A DNA stretch of 64,000 bases, taken from positions 62,001 to 126,000 of the forward strand of contig NZ_BNDS01000007.1 of NCBI RefSeq assembly GCF_014656545.1, written 5' to 3'. The translations under genes and the position numbers were made by a program. Of this stretch, positions 55,276 through 63,799 are shown in pieces. This DNA is from Neobacillus kokaensis (lineage in GTDB: Bacteria > Bacillota > Bacilli > Bacillales > Cytobacillaceae). Under the pieces are notes generated by a model. That model made no database searches and was not told where the DNA came from. It was given only the letters and a program-made list of their open reading frames with translations. Each line of letters starts with the position of its first letter. Within the stretch, counting starts at the first letter, position 1.

Positions 55276-56088
55276 ATGCCACAAAGACATTTAATTGCAT
55301 TAGACCTAGATGGAACATTACTAAAAGATGATAAAACAATATCTGTAAAAACGAAAGAAGTGCTGAATAAAGCAAAAGAAGAAGGGCATGTTGTGATGAT
55401 TGCCACAGGAAGACCTTACCGTTCAAGTGAAATGTACTATCGAGAATTGGAATTGGACACACCAATCGTTAATTTTAACGGTGCCTTCACGCACCATCCA
55501 CGTCAATCGAACTGGGGATTTTATCATGAACCACTTGATGTAAAGGTAGCAAAGGAAATCGTAGATGCATGCCGCAGCTTCCAATTTCACAATATTATTG
55601 CCGAAGTAATGGATGATGTGTATTTTCACTATCATGACCAAAAACTATTAGATATTTTTAGCTTTGGTAATCCCAAAATTACCACTGGTGATTTAATGAG
55701 TTACCTACATGACTCTCCTACCAGCTTGTTGATTCATACAGAAGAAGAACAGTTAAAAAAAATTCGCAATCATTTATCCGAAGTTCATGCAGAAGTCATT
55801 GAGCAGCGCAGCTGGGCGGCACCGTGGCATGTTATTGAAATTATAAAAGCTGGGTTAAATAAGGCAGTCGGATTGAAAAAAGCTGCTGATTATTATGGAA
55901 TTCCAGCGGAAAGAGTAATTGCTTTCGGTGATGAGGATAATGATTTAGAAATGATTGAATATGCCGGTCATGGAATTGCCATGGGAAATGCGATCCATCA
56001 ATTAAAAAGCATTGCCAACGATGTAACACTTACCAATGAAGAAGATGGTGTTGCAGCCTACATTGAGGATCTCCTAAATTTGAAATAA
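55276..56088 (+). CDS. yitU: Cof-type HAD-superfamily phosphatase, YitU-like
   Basis: 270 residues. HAD motif I DLDGTLL (Asp15, Asp17), motif II in ATGRPY, motif III with the Lys in IIKAGLNKAVGLKKAA, and motif IV FGDEDNDLEMIEYA are all intact, with a large Cof-type C2 cap. It acts on small phosphorylated metabolites; YitU of B. subtilis dephosphorylates the riboflavin precursor ARPP among others. GCGAGGGAT is upstream of the ATG. Confidence 0.92.
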   Translation: MPQRHLIALDLDGTLLKDDKTISVKTKEVLNKAKEEGHVVMIATGRPYRSSEMYYRELELDTPIVNFNGAFTHHPRQSNWGFYHEPLDVKVAKEIVDACRSFQFHNIIAEVMDDVYFHYHDQKLLDIFSFGNPKITTGDLMSYLHDSPTSLLIHTEEEQLKKIRNHLSEVHAEVIEQRSWAAPWHVIEIIKAGLNKAVGLKKAADYYGIPAERVIAFGDEDNDLEMIEYAGHGIAMGNAIHQLKSIANDVTLTNEEDGVAAYIEDLLNLK

Positions 56089-56203
56089 TTCATTCATTTA
56101 GCCATTGTTTACCTAAATGAACGTGCAGTAGTTAGAGCATACTACATTGTGAGGCAGCAGTGCTGTTTCAAAATAGGCTTTTTAGCATATTGGAGGGATT
56201 CTA

Positions 56204-56356
56204 ATGGGTAGATCGAACAAATCGAAACGCTTTGTCCAGCAAGGAAAGGATTCCGTTAACAAGCATGCTGAAAGGATTCCTTATCACATGACCTACGCTG
56301 AAGCAGAAGCTCAGAAAATGGCCAATGTGCATGACTCTTCGCTCGGAGGAATATAA
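56204..56356 (+). CDS. Small hydrophilic protein, unknown
   Basis: 50 residues, basic N-terminus MGRSNKSKRFVQQGKDSVNK followed by HAERIPYHMTYAEAEAQKMA and ending SSLGGI. TTGGAGGGATTC lies seven bases upstream, and the next gene starts two bases after the stop, so translation is credible. Composition (Gln, Lys, Ala, small helices) is reminiscent of small spore-core proteins, but I cannot place it in a family. It forms a two-gene unit with the DUF3813 gene. Confidence 0.7.
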   Translation: MGRSNKSKRFVQQGKDSVNKHAERIPYHMTYAEAEAQKMANVHDSSLGGI

Positions 56357-56358
56357 AA

Positions 56359-56544
56359 ATGGGTAACCAATTATTCCAAGAAGCAAGAAGATTTGTGGAG
56401 ATGGCAAAGACAGCCGACCCAGAGAATCGTGAAAGTGCAGTATCAAAAGCAAAGAATGCCCTAAGTTCTGCTTTTGCAAACTCCACTTTTGCGGAGCAAA
56501 GACAGCTCCAAGAAATGCAACAAGAGCTTGACCAGATCACATAA
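56359..56544 (+). CDS. DUF3813 family protein
   Basis: 61 residues, an all-helical peptide: MGNQLFQEARRFVEMAKTAD, AVSKAKNALSSAFANSTFAE, then QLQEMQQELDQIT. It matches the short Bacillaceae family DUF3813, of unknown function. It follows the preceding small gene by two bases. The GGAGGAATATAAAA at the end of that gene is its ribosome site. A strong terminator follows. Confidence 0.8.
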   Translation: MGNQLFQEARRFVEMAKTADPENRESAVSKAKNALSSAFANSTFAEQRQLQEMQQELDQIT

Positions 56545-56589
56545 AGAAAAGCGGATGCACGATCAATTGATGTGCATCCGCTTTTCTTT
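56543..56589. terminator. Bidirectional terminator between the DUF3813 and BsuPI genes
   Basis: An 18-bp perfect stem AAAGAAAAGCGGATGCAC/GTGCATCCGCTTTTCTTT. Confidence 0.92.
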
Positions 56590-57352
56590 ATTCTAATCGT
56601 TCCAGAACAAAAGGATAAGTATGAACCTTTTTACCTTCATTATTTTTTTCATAAAAATACATTAGTAAAGAAGCGTTATGTGGAAGTTTTTCCTGAGGAA
56701 TGTGAATATCAATTTTAAAAGGCACCCACTCTTGATCTTTCTTCCCTAATTGGACCTTATTTTCTTTAATATATTCTATATGACCGTCTTCTACAACGTA
56801 ATATAATTCTGCATTTTGATGTTTAATCTCACCCCTGACCAGATAGTTTCCTTTAGTTCCTGACACCTTCACATCCCGGAATGATTCTTCAACTCCCGGA
56901 ATATATATTTTTTGTTTACTGCTCAGTTTGGAACGATTTTTGATTGGTTTGTTGTTGATATTAATTGGTTTTAAGGTTGTATAAATGGTGTATTCACCTT
57001 CTGGAAGCCTCTTCCCTTCAAATTGGTAATTCCATTTTACCACCCGTTTAAGATCATCATGTGGTTGTACTGTAATTGTTTGAAATGCCTGTAAGAAATA
57101 ACGTCCTTTTGAATAGACATAAACTTCGTTACCGCCTTTATCCGTAATGATCATTTCAAATAATTGTGAAGTTGGAAACTCAAAATCGAGCGGGAATTCC
57201 TCATTATTCTTAACAGCAATCACAATTTCTGTCTGGTTTGGTCCTGTAATTGGAGTAACATTCACTTGATAATCCAAATCATCCTCCCCATTCGCAGCAG
57301 CATTGACCATGTTTGCTAGAAAAAATATTACGATATAAATAATAATACGCAT
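56588..57352 (-). CDS. Secreted BsuPI-domain protein with a C-terminal Gmad2-like domain
   Basis: 254 residues. A signal peptide (MRIIIYIVIFFLANMVNAAA) precedes a BsuPI proteinase-inhibitor-type beta domain (about 25-145, with DFEFPTSQLFEMIITD and RLPEGEYTIYTTL). A second beta domain of Gmad2/immunoglobulin type follows (about 160-252). B. subtilis Ipi, encoded beside yitT/yitS, is about 119 residues, intracellular and single-domain. This protein is exported and twice as long, so its role may differ. ATG 57352 is preferred (AGGTGA upstream) over 57358 and GTG 57361. Confidence 0.82.
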   Translation of the reverse strand: MRIIIYIVIFFLANMVNAAANGEDDLDYQVNVTPITGPNQTEIVIAVKNNEEFPLDFEFPTSQLFEMIITDKGGNEVYVYSKGRYFLQAFQTITVQPHDDLKRVVKWNYQFEGKRLPEGEYTIYTTLKPININNKPIKNRSKLSSKQKIYIPGVEESFRDVKVSGTKGNYLVRGEIKHQNAELYYVVEDGHIEYIKENKVQLGKKDQEWVPFKIDIHIPQEKLPHNASLLMYFYEKNNEGKKVHTYPFVLERLE

Positions 57353-57370
57353 AATCATCACCTAATCCCT

Positions 57371-58210
57371 TTAATCTCTTCGAAAGAATCCATAAACTCC
57401 AGTGGTCTGAATAATATTTGTAAATGCATTCGGATCTACTTCTTTAATTACCCGTTCCAAATCAAATAATTCATAACGTGTAATGACAATCATCATTATG
57501 TCCCTTGTTTCGTTTGAGAAGGCACCTTTACCAGGAATCATCGTAATCCCTCTCACTAGTTTTGCATGAATCGCCTTTTTCATTTCATCTGCTTTTTTCG
57601 TGATAATAAAGGCGGTCAGTTTAGAATGCCTTGTATGAATTGTATCGATGACCCTTGTTGAAGTGTATAAGAACACAAGGGTATAAAGGGCTTTTTCCCA
57701 GCCATATAGAAATCCCGCCGTTAAAATAATGACACTGTTTAAAGCTAGCATATAAGGTCCTATCGGTCGATCCTTCATTCTCGAAAGCACCATGGCGATT
57801 ATATCTAATCCTCCTGTAGATGCACCCCATTTCAAGGTAAACCCTACCCCGATTGCAATGATGACCCCTCCAAAAACGGCATTTAGCAAAATATCATGTG
57901 ACATTTCCTTCACCGGTATTATTTCTAAAAATAATGATGAAAGAACTACACTGATAAAACTGTAAATCGTAAATGATTTACCGACCTTTTTCCAGCCGAG
58001 AATAGCAACCGGAATATTCAGTAATAACAATAAGAAGCCGATTGATATATGAATGGGCGTATAATCGGTTAACACCTTAGAAAGTAATTGAGCAATACCG
58101 GTAAAACCGCTTGAATAGACATTTGCAGGAATTAAAAATAAATTCATTCCTAGCGCCGTTAAAAAGGCTCCAGCAATTACGATACTGAATTTCTTTATTT
58201 CAAGCCACAA
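57371..58210 (-). CDS. yitT: YitT-family membrane protein
   Basis: 279 residues. Five to six hydrophobic segments (about 10-195) contain FLIPANVYSSGFTGIAQLL and GASTGGLDIIAMVLSR. The cytoplasmic C-terminal DUF2179 domain (about 200-279) has TMIPGKGAFSNETRDIMMIVITR. Transport function is presumed but unknown. It lies 18 bp upstream of the BsuPI gene, which it probably cotranscribes, as in the yitT-ipi region of B. subtilis. Confidence 0.92.
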   Translation of the reverse strand: MWLEIKKFSIVIAGAFLTALGMNLFLIPANVYSSGFTGIAQLLSKVLTDYTPIHISIGFLLLLLNIPVAILGWKKVGKSFTIYSFISVVLSSLFLEIIPVKEMSHDILLNAVFGGVIIAIGVGFTLKWGASTGGLDIIAMVLSRMKDRPIGPYMLALNSVIILTAGFLYGWEKALYTLVFLYTSTRVIDTIHTRHSKLTAFIITKKADEMKKAIHAKLVRGITMIPGKGAFSNETRDIMMIVITRYELFDLERVIKEVDPNAFTNIIQTTGVYGFFRRD

Positions 58211-58321
58211 AATGAATTCCCCCTCATTTTTTCCTCCATAGCCATAAGAAGAATTGTATTTTTTAAATGAAACCGCTAAACTAAAGCTTGATAACGAATA
58301 GTTTGAAAGCAGGTGAGCTTC

Positions 58322-59179
58322 ATGCAGGTAAAAATACTAGCTGACAGCGCATGCGATTTACCAAAAAGTTTTTATGAAGAAAATAATGTCACACTGATTC
58401 CATTAAAGGTGTATATCGATGGCAGTGAATACGAAGACGTAAAAAATATTGATCCAAAAACAGTTTACGACTCGATCCGCCGCGGAAATGTTCCAAAGAC
58501 ATCTCAGGCATCACCGCTGCTATTTGAAGAAATCTTTACATCTATGGCGGAAAAGAACGAGGATGGAATTTACATCGCTTTTTCCTCGGAATTATCAGGA
58601 ACATATTCTACCGCTGTTATGATTCTTGACCAAGTGAAGGAAAAATATCCAAATTTTAATTTAGCGATTATTGATACAAAATGTGCCTCATTAGGTCAGG
58701 GCTTAATTGTTATGGAAGCTGCACGTCTTGCAGCTGTTAATGCTCCAAAAGATAAAATTGTAAAAGATGTAGAATTTAAATGTAAGCATATGGAGCATCT
58801 TTTTACTGTCGAAGACCTTGATTATTTAGCGAAGGGCGGCCGCGTATCAAAAGCATCTGCCTTCCTAGGGGGATTATTGAATATAAAACCTGTTTTAAAT
58901 GTGGAGGACGGAAAGCTTGTCCCGATTGAAAAAATTCGCGGTAAGAAAAAAGTTTTCCGCCGTTTAATTGAACTGATGCAGGAGCGCGGCACAAAAATGG
59001 AGCAGCAAGTAATCGGCCTCAGCCATGCGGATAATGAGGAAACGGCATTGGAAGTAAAAGCGATGATTGAAGAGGCGTTTCATCCAAAACAGGTTTATAT
59101 TTCTTCTATTGGTTCAGCTATTGGAGCACATACAGGCGCAGGAACGATTGCTATTTTTTTCTTAAATAAATTACCATAA
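58322..59179 (+). CDS. DegV-family fatty-acid-binding protein
   Basis: 285 residues. The DegV fold shows MQVKILADSACDLPKSFYEE, GNVPKTSQASPLLFEE, the lipid-contact SSELSGTYSTA, KCASLGQGLIV and SIGSAIGAHTGAGTIAIFF. Such proteins (FakB) present fatty acids to the kinase FakA. I use ATG 58322 (AGGTGAG upstream) over GTG 58313. It is divergent from yitT, matching the position of yitS in B. subtilis. Confidence 0.9.
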   Translation: MQVKILADSACDLPKSFYEENNVTLIPLKVYIDGSEYEDVKNIDPKTVYDSIRRGNVPKTSQASPLLFEEIFTSMAEKNEDGIYIAFSSELSGTYSTAVMILDQVKEKYPNFNLAIIDTKCASLGQGLIVMEAARLAAVNAPKDKIVKDVEFKCKHMEHLFTVEDLDYLAKGGRVSKASAFLGGLLNIKPVLNVEDGKLVPIEKIRGKKKVFRRLIELMQERGTKMEQQVIGLSHADNEETALEVKAMIEEAFHPKQVYISSIGSAIGAHTGAGTIAIFFLNKLP

Positions 59180-59180
59180 G

Positions 59181-59212
59181 TAAAAAGAGCGAGGTAAAAT
59201 CTCGCTCTTTTT
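59181..59212. terminator. Bidirectional terminator between degV and the DUF3941-like gene
   Basis: AAAAAGAGCGAG/CTCGCTCTTTTT stem with a seven-base loop. Confidence 0.88.
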
Positions 59213-59342
59213 ACTTATGATCGGTTTTTTTGGAATACTGATTTTTCCCTGCCTGGCGGTTTTTTTCGCGCATCATATTTTTTTCATTACGCAGTGCATT
59301 ATTGTCTTGTGCTTTTTTATCATTATCTGAAGTATGCGGCAT
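59211..59342 (-). CDS. Small hydrophilic DUF3941-like protein
   Basis: 43 residues starting MPHTSDNDKKAQDNNALRNE and continuing KNMMREKNRQAGKNQYSKKT. It is very rich in Asn, Lys and Asp and has no hydrophobic core. AAAGGGG precedes ATG 59342; an in-frame ATG six bases earlier overlaps that site. The pattern fits the short Bacillaceae family DUF3941, recalled from memory, so the family name is tentative. The gene is too short for common ORF cut-offs. Confidence 0.65.
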   Translation of the reverse strand: MPHTSDNDKKAQDNNALRNEKNMMREKNRQAGKNQYSKKTDHK

Positions 59343-59415
59343 GCTCATTACCCCTTTCAAATCACTTTATCCGATGTTAGTGTCTGTCAATTTGAAACAG
59401 GTTATGTAATGAATT

Positions 59416-60282
59416 TTACGAATCCTTTTTTTCGTACGTCCAGCCGCCTTCCTGGTAAACCCTTCCTTCTTTAATTAACTTACCTAATGCCCGCTTAAAA
59501 GCTGCTTTACTTAGGCCGAACCGCTCCATTATATCCTCAGGCATGCTTTTATCGGTATACGGCATGGCACCGTTTCTGCTCATCAAATATTCATAAATAC
59601 GAGCTGCATCTACATCCTGTGATTCTTGTTTTCTGGCAAGAAGGGACACATTAATTGTTCCATCCTCCTTAATATCAATGACCCGCCCTTCCACTTTTTC
59701 ACCGAGTCGCGGTTCCTGGTTGCGCTGCGATTCATGAATGAACCCTTTAAACCCTTCAAGAGTAAAAATCCAGCTGCCGACTTTAGCCGTACGATAAATA
59801 TAACCTTGGACATTTTTATTAAAGCTTTCCCTTGTCGCTTTTGTTGAAATCGACTGAATTACTTGATCACTTGCAAGCTTTGCGTATAAGAGATAATTAC
59901 GGTTTACCCGCAATGTAATGAAGACCATGTCCCCCTCTTTAGGCCAGACTGACTTATGGGCCGGCAGGTCATCCTTCCCCAACAAGATATCCTTTTGCAG
60001 TCCAATATTTAAAAACACCCCAATATCCGGTTTAACGTCTGTTACCTTCACCCATGCATAGCGTCCTACAGCTATCTCAGGAATCACAGTTGATGCCGTT
60101 GGCCGCCCTTCTGAATCAACATAAAGGAAAACCTCAATCTGCTCTCCTTCTTCAATTTCACGATGGGCTTCATTTTTATGTAATAACACGTCCTCATTTC
60201 CATCCGTTAAAAAAAAGCCAAATTCGGCTTTCCGTGCCACAGTTAATATCGTGGTTTGACCAACAAGTTCTTTCAATGACAT
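59416..60282 (-). CDS. cvfB: S1-domain RNA-binding protein CvfB (YitL-like)
   Basis: 288 residues. Tandem S1-like OB folds (about 5-60, 65-135 and 140-220, with VDVKPDIGVFLNIGLQKDILL-type and GEKVEGRVIDIKEDGTINVS strands) are followed by a winged-helix domain (SMPEDIMERFGLSKAAFKRAL). CvfB binds RNA and affects virulence-factor and stress gene expression in Staphylococcus. GGGGAG precedes ATG 60282; the longer frame to 60300 reads through that site. Confidence 0.9.
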   Translation of the reverse strand: MSLKELVGQTTILTVARKAEFGFFLTDGNEDVLLHKNEAHREIEEGEQIEVFLYVDSEGRPTASTVIPEIAVGRYAWVKVTDVKPDIGVFLNIGLQKDILLGKDDLPAHKSVWPKEGDMVFITLRVNRNYLLYAKLASDQVIQSISTKATRESFNKNVQGYIYRTAKVGSWIFTLEGFKGFIHESQRNQEPRLGEKVEGRVIDIKEDGTINVSLLARKQESQDVDAARIYEYLMSRNGAMPYTDKSMPEDIMERFGLSKAAFKRALGKLIKEGRVYQEGGWTYEKKDS

Positions 60283-60411
60283 GTCGAACTCCCCTTTCAT
60301 TTGGAGCTTTGGCTTTAGGTTGTAAAACTACGGCTTATTTTACTATAATGTAGGCATGAAGGGAAACTTTAACAATAAATTTCAACATTCAGATAATATG
60401 GAGGTCTAGTT

Positions 60412-60903
60412 ATGTCTAAAGATAGTTCATTTGATATTGTATCCAAAGTAGATTTTTCCGAGGTTACAAATGCTATTTCACAAACAATGAAGGAAATTAG
60501 TACCCGCTATGATTTTAAAGGGAGCAAAAGTGAGGTTTCACTTGATAAAGAAGAACTTGTTCTCATATCTGATGATGAGTACAAAATGGATCAGCTAAAG
60601 GATGTCCTGCTTAGTAAATTAATTAAAAGAGGTGTCCCGATTAAAAATCTTGATTACGGTAAAATTGAAAAAGCCTCAGGCGGTACAGTAAGACAACGAG
60701 CAAAGCTTGTACAAGGGATTGATAAAGAAAATGCAAAAAAAATAAATACGATTATTAAAAATAGCGGGGTAAAGGTTAAAAGTCAAGTACAAGATGATCA
60801 AGTTCGTGTCAGCGGCAAAAGCCGAGACGACCTTCAGAAAATTATTTCGCTGGTTCGGGAAGCAGATTTAACTATTGATGTCCAATTTATTAATTATCGC
60901 TAA
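60412..60903 (+). CDS. yajQ: YajQ family nucleotide-binding protein
   Basis: 163 residues, opening [20 protein letters not shown] with [13 protein letters not shown], and ending [12 protein letters not shown]: the complete YajQ/UPF0234 protein. The family binds nucleic acid or nucleotides, and a Xanthomonas member binds cyclic di-GMP. ATGGAGGTC lies upstream of the ATG. It is divergent from cvfB. Confidence 0.92.
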   Translation: MSKDSSFDIVSKVDFSEVTNAISQTMKEISTRYDFKGSKSEVSLDKEELVLISDDEYKMDQLKDVLLSKLIKRGVPIKNLDYGKIEKASGGTVRQRAKLVQGIDKENAKKINTIIKNSGVKVKSQVQDDQVRVSGKSRDDLQKIISLVREADLTIDVQFINYR

Positions 60904-61009
60904 TATTCCAGGCATAAGGGTGCATCCTTATGCCATTTTTATTTCTTCTTATAATTCTTGCCTTTTTTCTAAAACTAACAAGTGTATTGGACAATTGGAG
61001 GTAGATATT

Positions 61010-61882
61010 ATGAGCAGCAATCAAAAACAGCAGAAACGGATATTTCCGCCGCAGCACCAAAACCGCCAGCCTGGTATTGAAAGTGAAATGAATCCAAGAC
61101 CAATTACAGTTGACCCTAACTATCAAGCAGCTGGAAAACTATCAGGAAAAACAGCAATCGTTACTGGTGGTGACAGCGGGATTGGAAAATCTGCAGCGAT
61201 TTATTTTGCCAAAGAAGGGGCAGATGTTGCCATTGCTTATTTAAATGAGCATCAGGATGCTGAGGAAACTAGGCAGCTTATTGAAGCAGAAGGCAGAAAA
61301 TGCCTCCTGTTTGCCGGTGATATTGGAGATGAAGCTTATTGTAAGGAAATCGTTAATCAGACAATTGCTGCATTTGGCAAGCTTGATATTCTGGTTAACA
61401 ATGCTGCAGAGCAGCATCCACAAAACAGTTTATTGAATATCACAGCCGCCCAGCTGGAAAAGACATTTCGAACGAATATTTTTTCCTATTTTTATATGAC
61501 AAAAATGGCCCTTCCCTATTTAAAAAAAGGAGCCGTCATTATCAATACGGCATCGATTACTGCCTATAAAGGAAACGAGCAATTGCTCGATTATTCAGCA
61601 ACAAAAGGAGCCGTTGTTTCCTTTACCCGCTCCTTGGCGGCATCTTTGGCAGCGCAGGGTATTCGCGTAAATGGAGTTGCACCAGGGCCGATTTGGACAC
61701 CGCTGATTCCCTCCACCTTTCCGCCTGACCAAGTAGCCACTTTTGGCTCCACAACTCCAATGGGGCGGGCTGGAGAGCCGTGCGAGCTTGCACCATGCTA
61801 TGTGTTTCTAGCATCAGACGATTCCTCATATATCAGCGGTCAAATGTTTCACGTTAATGGCGGGACAATAATTAATGGATAG
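61010..61882 (+). CDS. Short-chain dehydrogenase/reductase (general-stress YdaD/YhdF/YhxC type)
   Basis: 290 residues. A polar 45-residue N-terminal extension (PPQHQNRQPGIESEMNPRPI) precedes the Rossmann domain, with TGGDSGIG (cofactor), NNAAEQ, and the catalytic Ser-Tyr-Lys in NTASITAYKG and LDYSATKGA. The tail is SGQMFHVNGGTIING. This N-extended subgroup comprises stress-induced SDRs in B. subtilis (YdaD, YhdF, YhxC). TTGGAGG precedes ATG 61010. Substrate is unknown. Confidence 0.9.
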   Translation: MSSNQKQQKRIFPPQHQNRQPGIESEMNPRPITVDPNYQAAGKLSGKTAIVTGGDSGIGKSAAIYFAKEGADVAIAYLNEHQDAEETRQLIEAEGRKCLLFAGDIGDEAYCKEIVNQTIAAFGKLDILVNNAAEQHPQNSLLNITAAQLEKTFRTNIFSYFYMTKMALPYLKKGAVIINTASITAYKGNEQLLDYSATKGAVVSFTRSLAASLAAQGIRVNGVAPGPIWTPLIPSTFPPDQVATFGSTTPMGRAGEPCELAPCYVFLASDDSSYISGQMFHVNGGTIING

Positions 61883-61887
61883 AGAGG

Positions 61888-61921
61888 AAAAAACACAGTG
61901 GAGGAAGTCCTCCCGCTGTGT
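61888..61921. terminator. Bidirectional terminator between the SDR and GH13 genes
   Basis: AAAACACAGTGGAGGA/TCCTCCCGCTGTGTTTT stem with one mismatch. Confidence 0.85.
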
Positions 61922-61922
61922 T

Positions 61923-63455
61923 TTAGTCATTTTTATTCCTTTTCCTTCTTTTTAATATCAAAAATAGAAATACAAAAACTAAGATGTAGACAACTATTAA
62001 TGAGGCTACCAATGGAATATTGATTCCCGACTTTTCAGTTAGAACATAGATTTCAGAGTGGTCACGGTCTAAAATCATAATATATCGGTCCTTATGACTG
62101 CGTACTATGTCTCCTGCAAGCAGGCCGCGAAGCTCTTTATTCTTTCCGCCTTCCAGCTGATCAGCCGTCAGCGTGACCTTTTGGGATTTATTTGTATTAT
62201 TAACAGCTATTAAAGCTGTTTCTCCTTTATACTTGCGTTTGTATACTATCATCCCATCTTTATTGTAAAGCATTTCAAACGTGCCTCTTGTTAATGATGG
62301 TAATTGTCCCCTTAATTCACCAATTTGGGTAATGTAATCTATCAGTTCTTTTTCCGTTCGGAAATTCATTTGCCTTCGGTTATCAGGAATGCCGCTGCCA
62401 TTTAAGGCAATTTCAGTGCCATAATAAACAATTGGAATTCCAGGTGTGGTATATAAATACGTTAAAGCTGTTTTCCAGCGTGATCCGGGAAATTGCCGTT
62501 TGTCGACAATATCATGGGTAAATCTTACCGTATTTTCATTGTCGAAAAAATTTGCCTGCAGAATCGATTTTTGATTACTGTTTGAAGCCTTAGTTTCTTT
62601 TGGCAGCGACTTGTCAGTCCCAGCGAAGACATTCCTCAGACCTTGAGCGCGTCCAAAATCCAACACACTGTCAACTCCGGCAGCTTGATATTTATTTACA
62701 TCGACGGCAGTGCTTTTCGATGGTATCCCTAAAAGAAAAAAGTCTTTTTTTTCATTTTTAACTGCAAGGGAAAAATCATTCCAAAAGCTTCCGGGAACAT
62801 GGTTAACATCTGGCAGGCTGTATCCATCAATATTAGTTTTCTTTATCCACCATTTTGCGGCATCGATTAAATATTTGCTTACTTCCGGATTTTCCTGATT
62901 CAAGTCTGGCAGACCATCCACCCAGCCATTTTCAACCTGCTGCTGGTTATTCCAATCCTTTATTTCTTGTTCTGCATGAAACCAATCCTTCTTGTCAGCA
63001 TCACTCGCCCATGGGTGGCTTTCTGCAACATTATTTGTAACAAAATCAAGCAGCACCCTCATTTTTCGCTTATGAGCTTCCTTTACAAGCTTTTTGAAAG
63101 TTTTCAGGGAACCAAAATGCTCGTCCACTTTATAAAAATCAGTTACCCAATAACCGTGATAGCCATTCTTCGCATTATCAAAAATGGGTGTCAGCCTAAT
63201 AGCTGTAAATCCCATATCATGAATGTAGTCTAATCGATCAATAATACCTTGAAAATCACCGCCGTTATAGGCTAACGGGTTTTTCGCATCCACCTCTTTA
63301 TCATTTTGTGTATCACCATTATTAAAGCGGTCGATCATAATAGAATAGACGGTTTCATCCTGCCACAAACGGCCTTCTTTTTCTACCTTGGCATAGGCAG
63401 GAAAGGACGAACATAATAAAACGATAATTAAAATGGGTATAATTCTTTTATTCAT
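61923..63455 (-). CDS. Membrane-anchored GH13 alpha-amylase-like protein lacking the catalytic residues
   Basis: 510 residues. A signal peptide (1-22), a GH13 (beta/alpha)8 domain (30-400), a beta-sandwich C-domain (about 405-475), one membrane segment (about 480-503) and a basic tail RRKRNKND are seen. The fold is well kept (YHGYWVTDFYKVDEHFG, PGIPIVYYGTEIALNG), but the active site is not. Region I reads DFVTNN (His to Asn142). Region II reads GYSLPDVNHV (Arg to Ser213, nucleophile Asp to Pro215). Region III reads LLGIPS (acid/base Glu to Ile244). Region IV reads DNEN (NHD to NEN, Asp to Asn308). AAGGAGG precedes the ATG and the frame is intact, so this is a likely pseudoenzyme, not a pseudogene. 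Confidence 0.88.
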   Translation of the reverse strand: MNKRIIPILIIVLLCSSFPAYAKVEKEGRLWQDETVYSIMIDRFNNGDTQNDKEVDAKNPLAYNGGDFQGIIDRLDYIHDMGFTAIRLTPIFDNAKNGYHGYWVTDFYKVDEHFGSLKTFKKLVKEAHKRKMRVLLDFVTNNVAESHPWASDADKKDWFHAEQEIKDWNNQQQVENGWVDGLPDLNQENPEVSKYLIDAAKWWIKKTNIDGYSLPDVNHVPGSFWNDFSLAVKNEKKDFFLLGIPSKSTAVDVNKYQAAGVDSVLDFGRAQGLRNVFAGTDKSLPKETKASNSNQKSILQANFFDNENTVRFTHDIVDKRQFPGSRWKTALTYLYTTPGIPIVYYGTEIALNGSGIPDNRRQMNFRTEKELIDYITQIGELRGQLPSLTRGTFEMLYNKDGMIVYKRKYKGETALIAVNNTNKSQKVTLTADQLEGGKNKELRGLLAGDIVRSHKDRYIMILDRDHSEIYVLTEKSGINIPLVASLIVVYILVFVFLFLILKRRKRNKND

Positions 63456-63799
63456 GAAAAAATCCTCCTTAATCTACACCCATTTTAATCTATGAAAGTA
63501 GTTATTCCAAATTTTATTATTCAAAATAGGTTTCTTACTTGTGGCCTGCCTATTTTATATAGGCTGGTAACATGACAAAGTATCAGAATGAACAAATTTA
63601 GAATACTTTAAATTAGGGGAAATTTCGGATTGACGCAATTTACGACTAATTGTTATCAAATGAAATTGAAACCTGTGATTAGACATTAACTGCCTTTCCT
63701 CCCCACCCAGCCTTTCACAAAATTCCAACTAAATCAGGTTATAAAATTCCAGGAAGATGTCTAAAAAGAAAAATGAAGCATCTGGCATGGAGGTAAACA
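63456..63799. other. Gene-free gap upstream of the last gene
   Basis: A+T-rich. It has a short palindrome GCCTAT/ATAGGC at about 63549-63564 and no convincing promoter pair. A 24-codon frame from 63757 has a ribosome site too close to its ATG and is not called. Confidence 0.4.
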
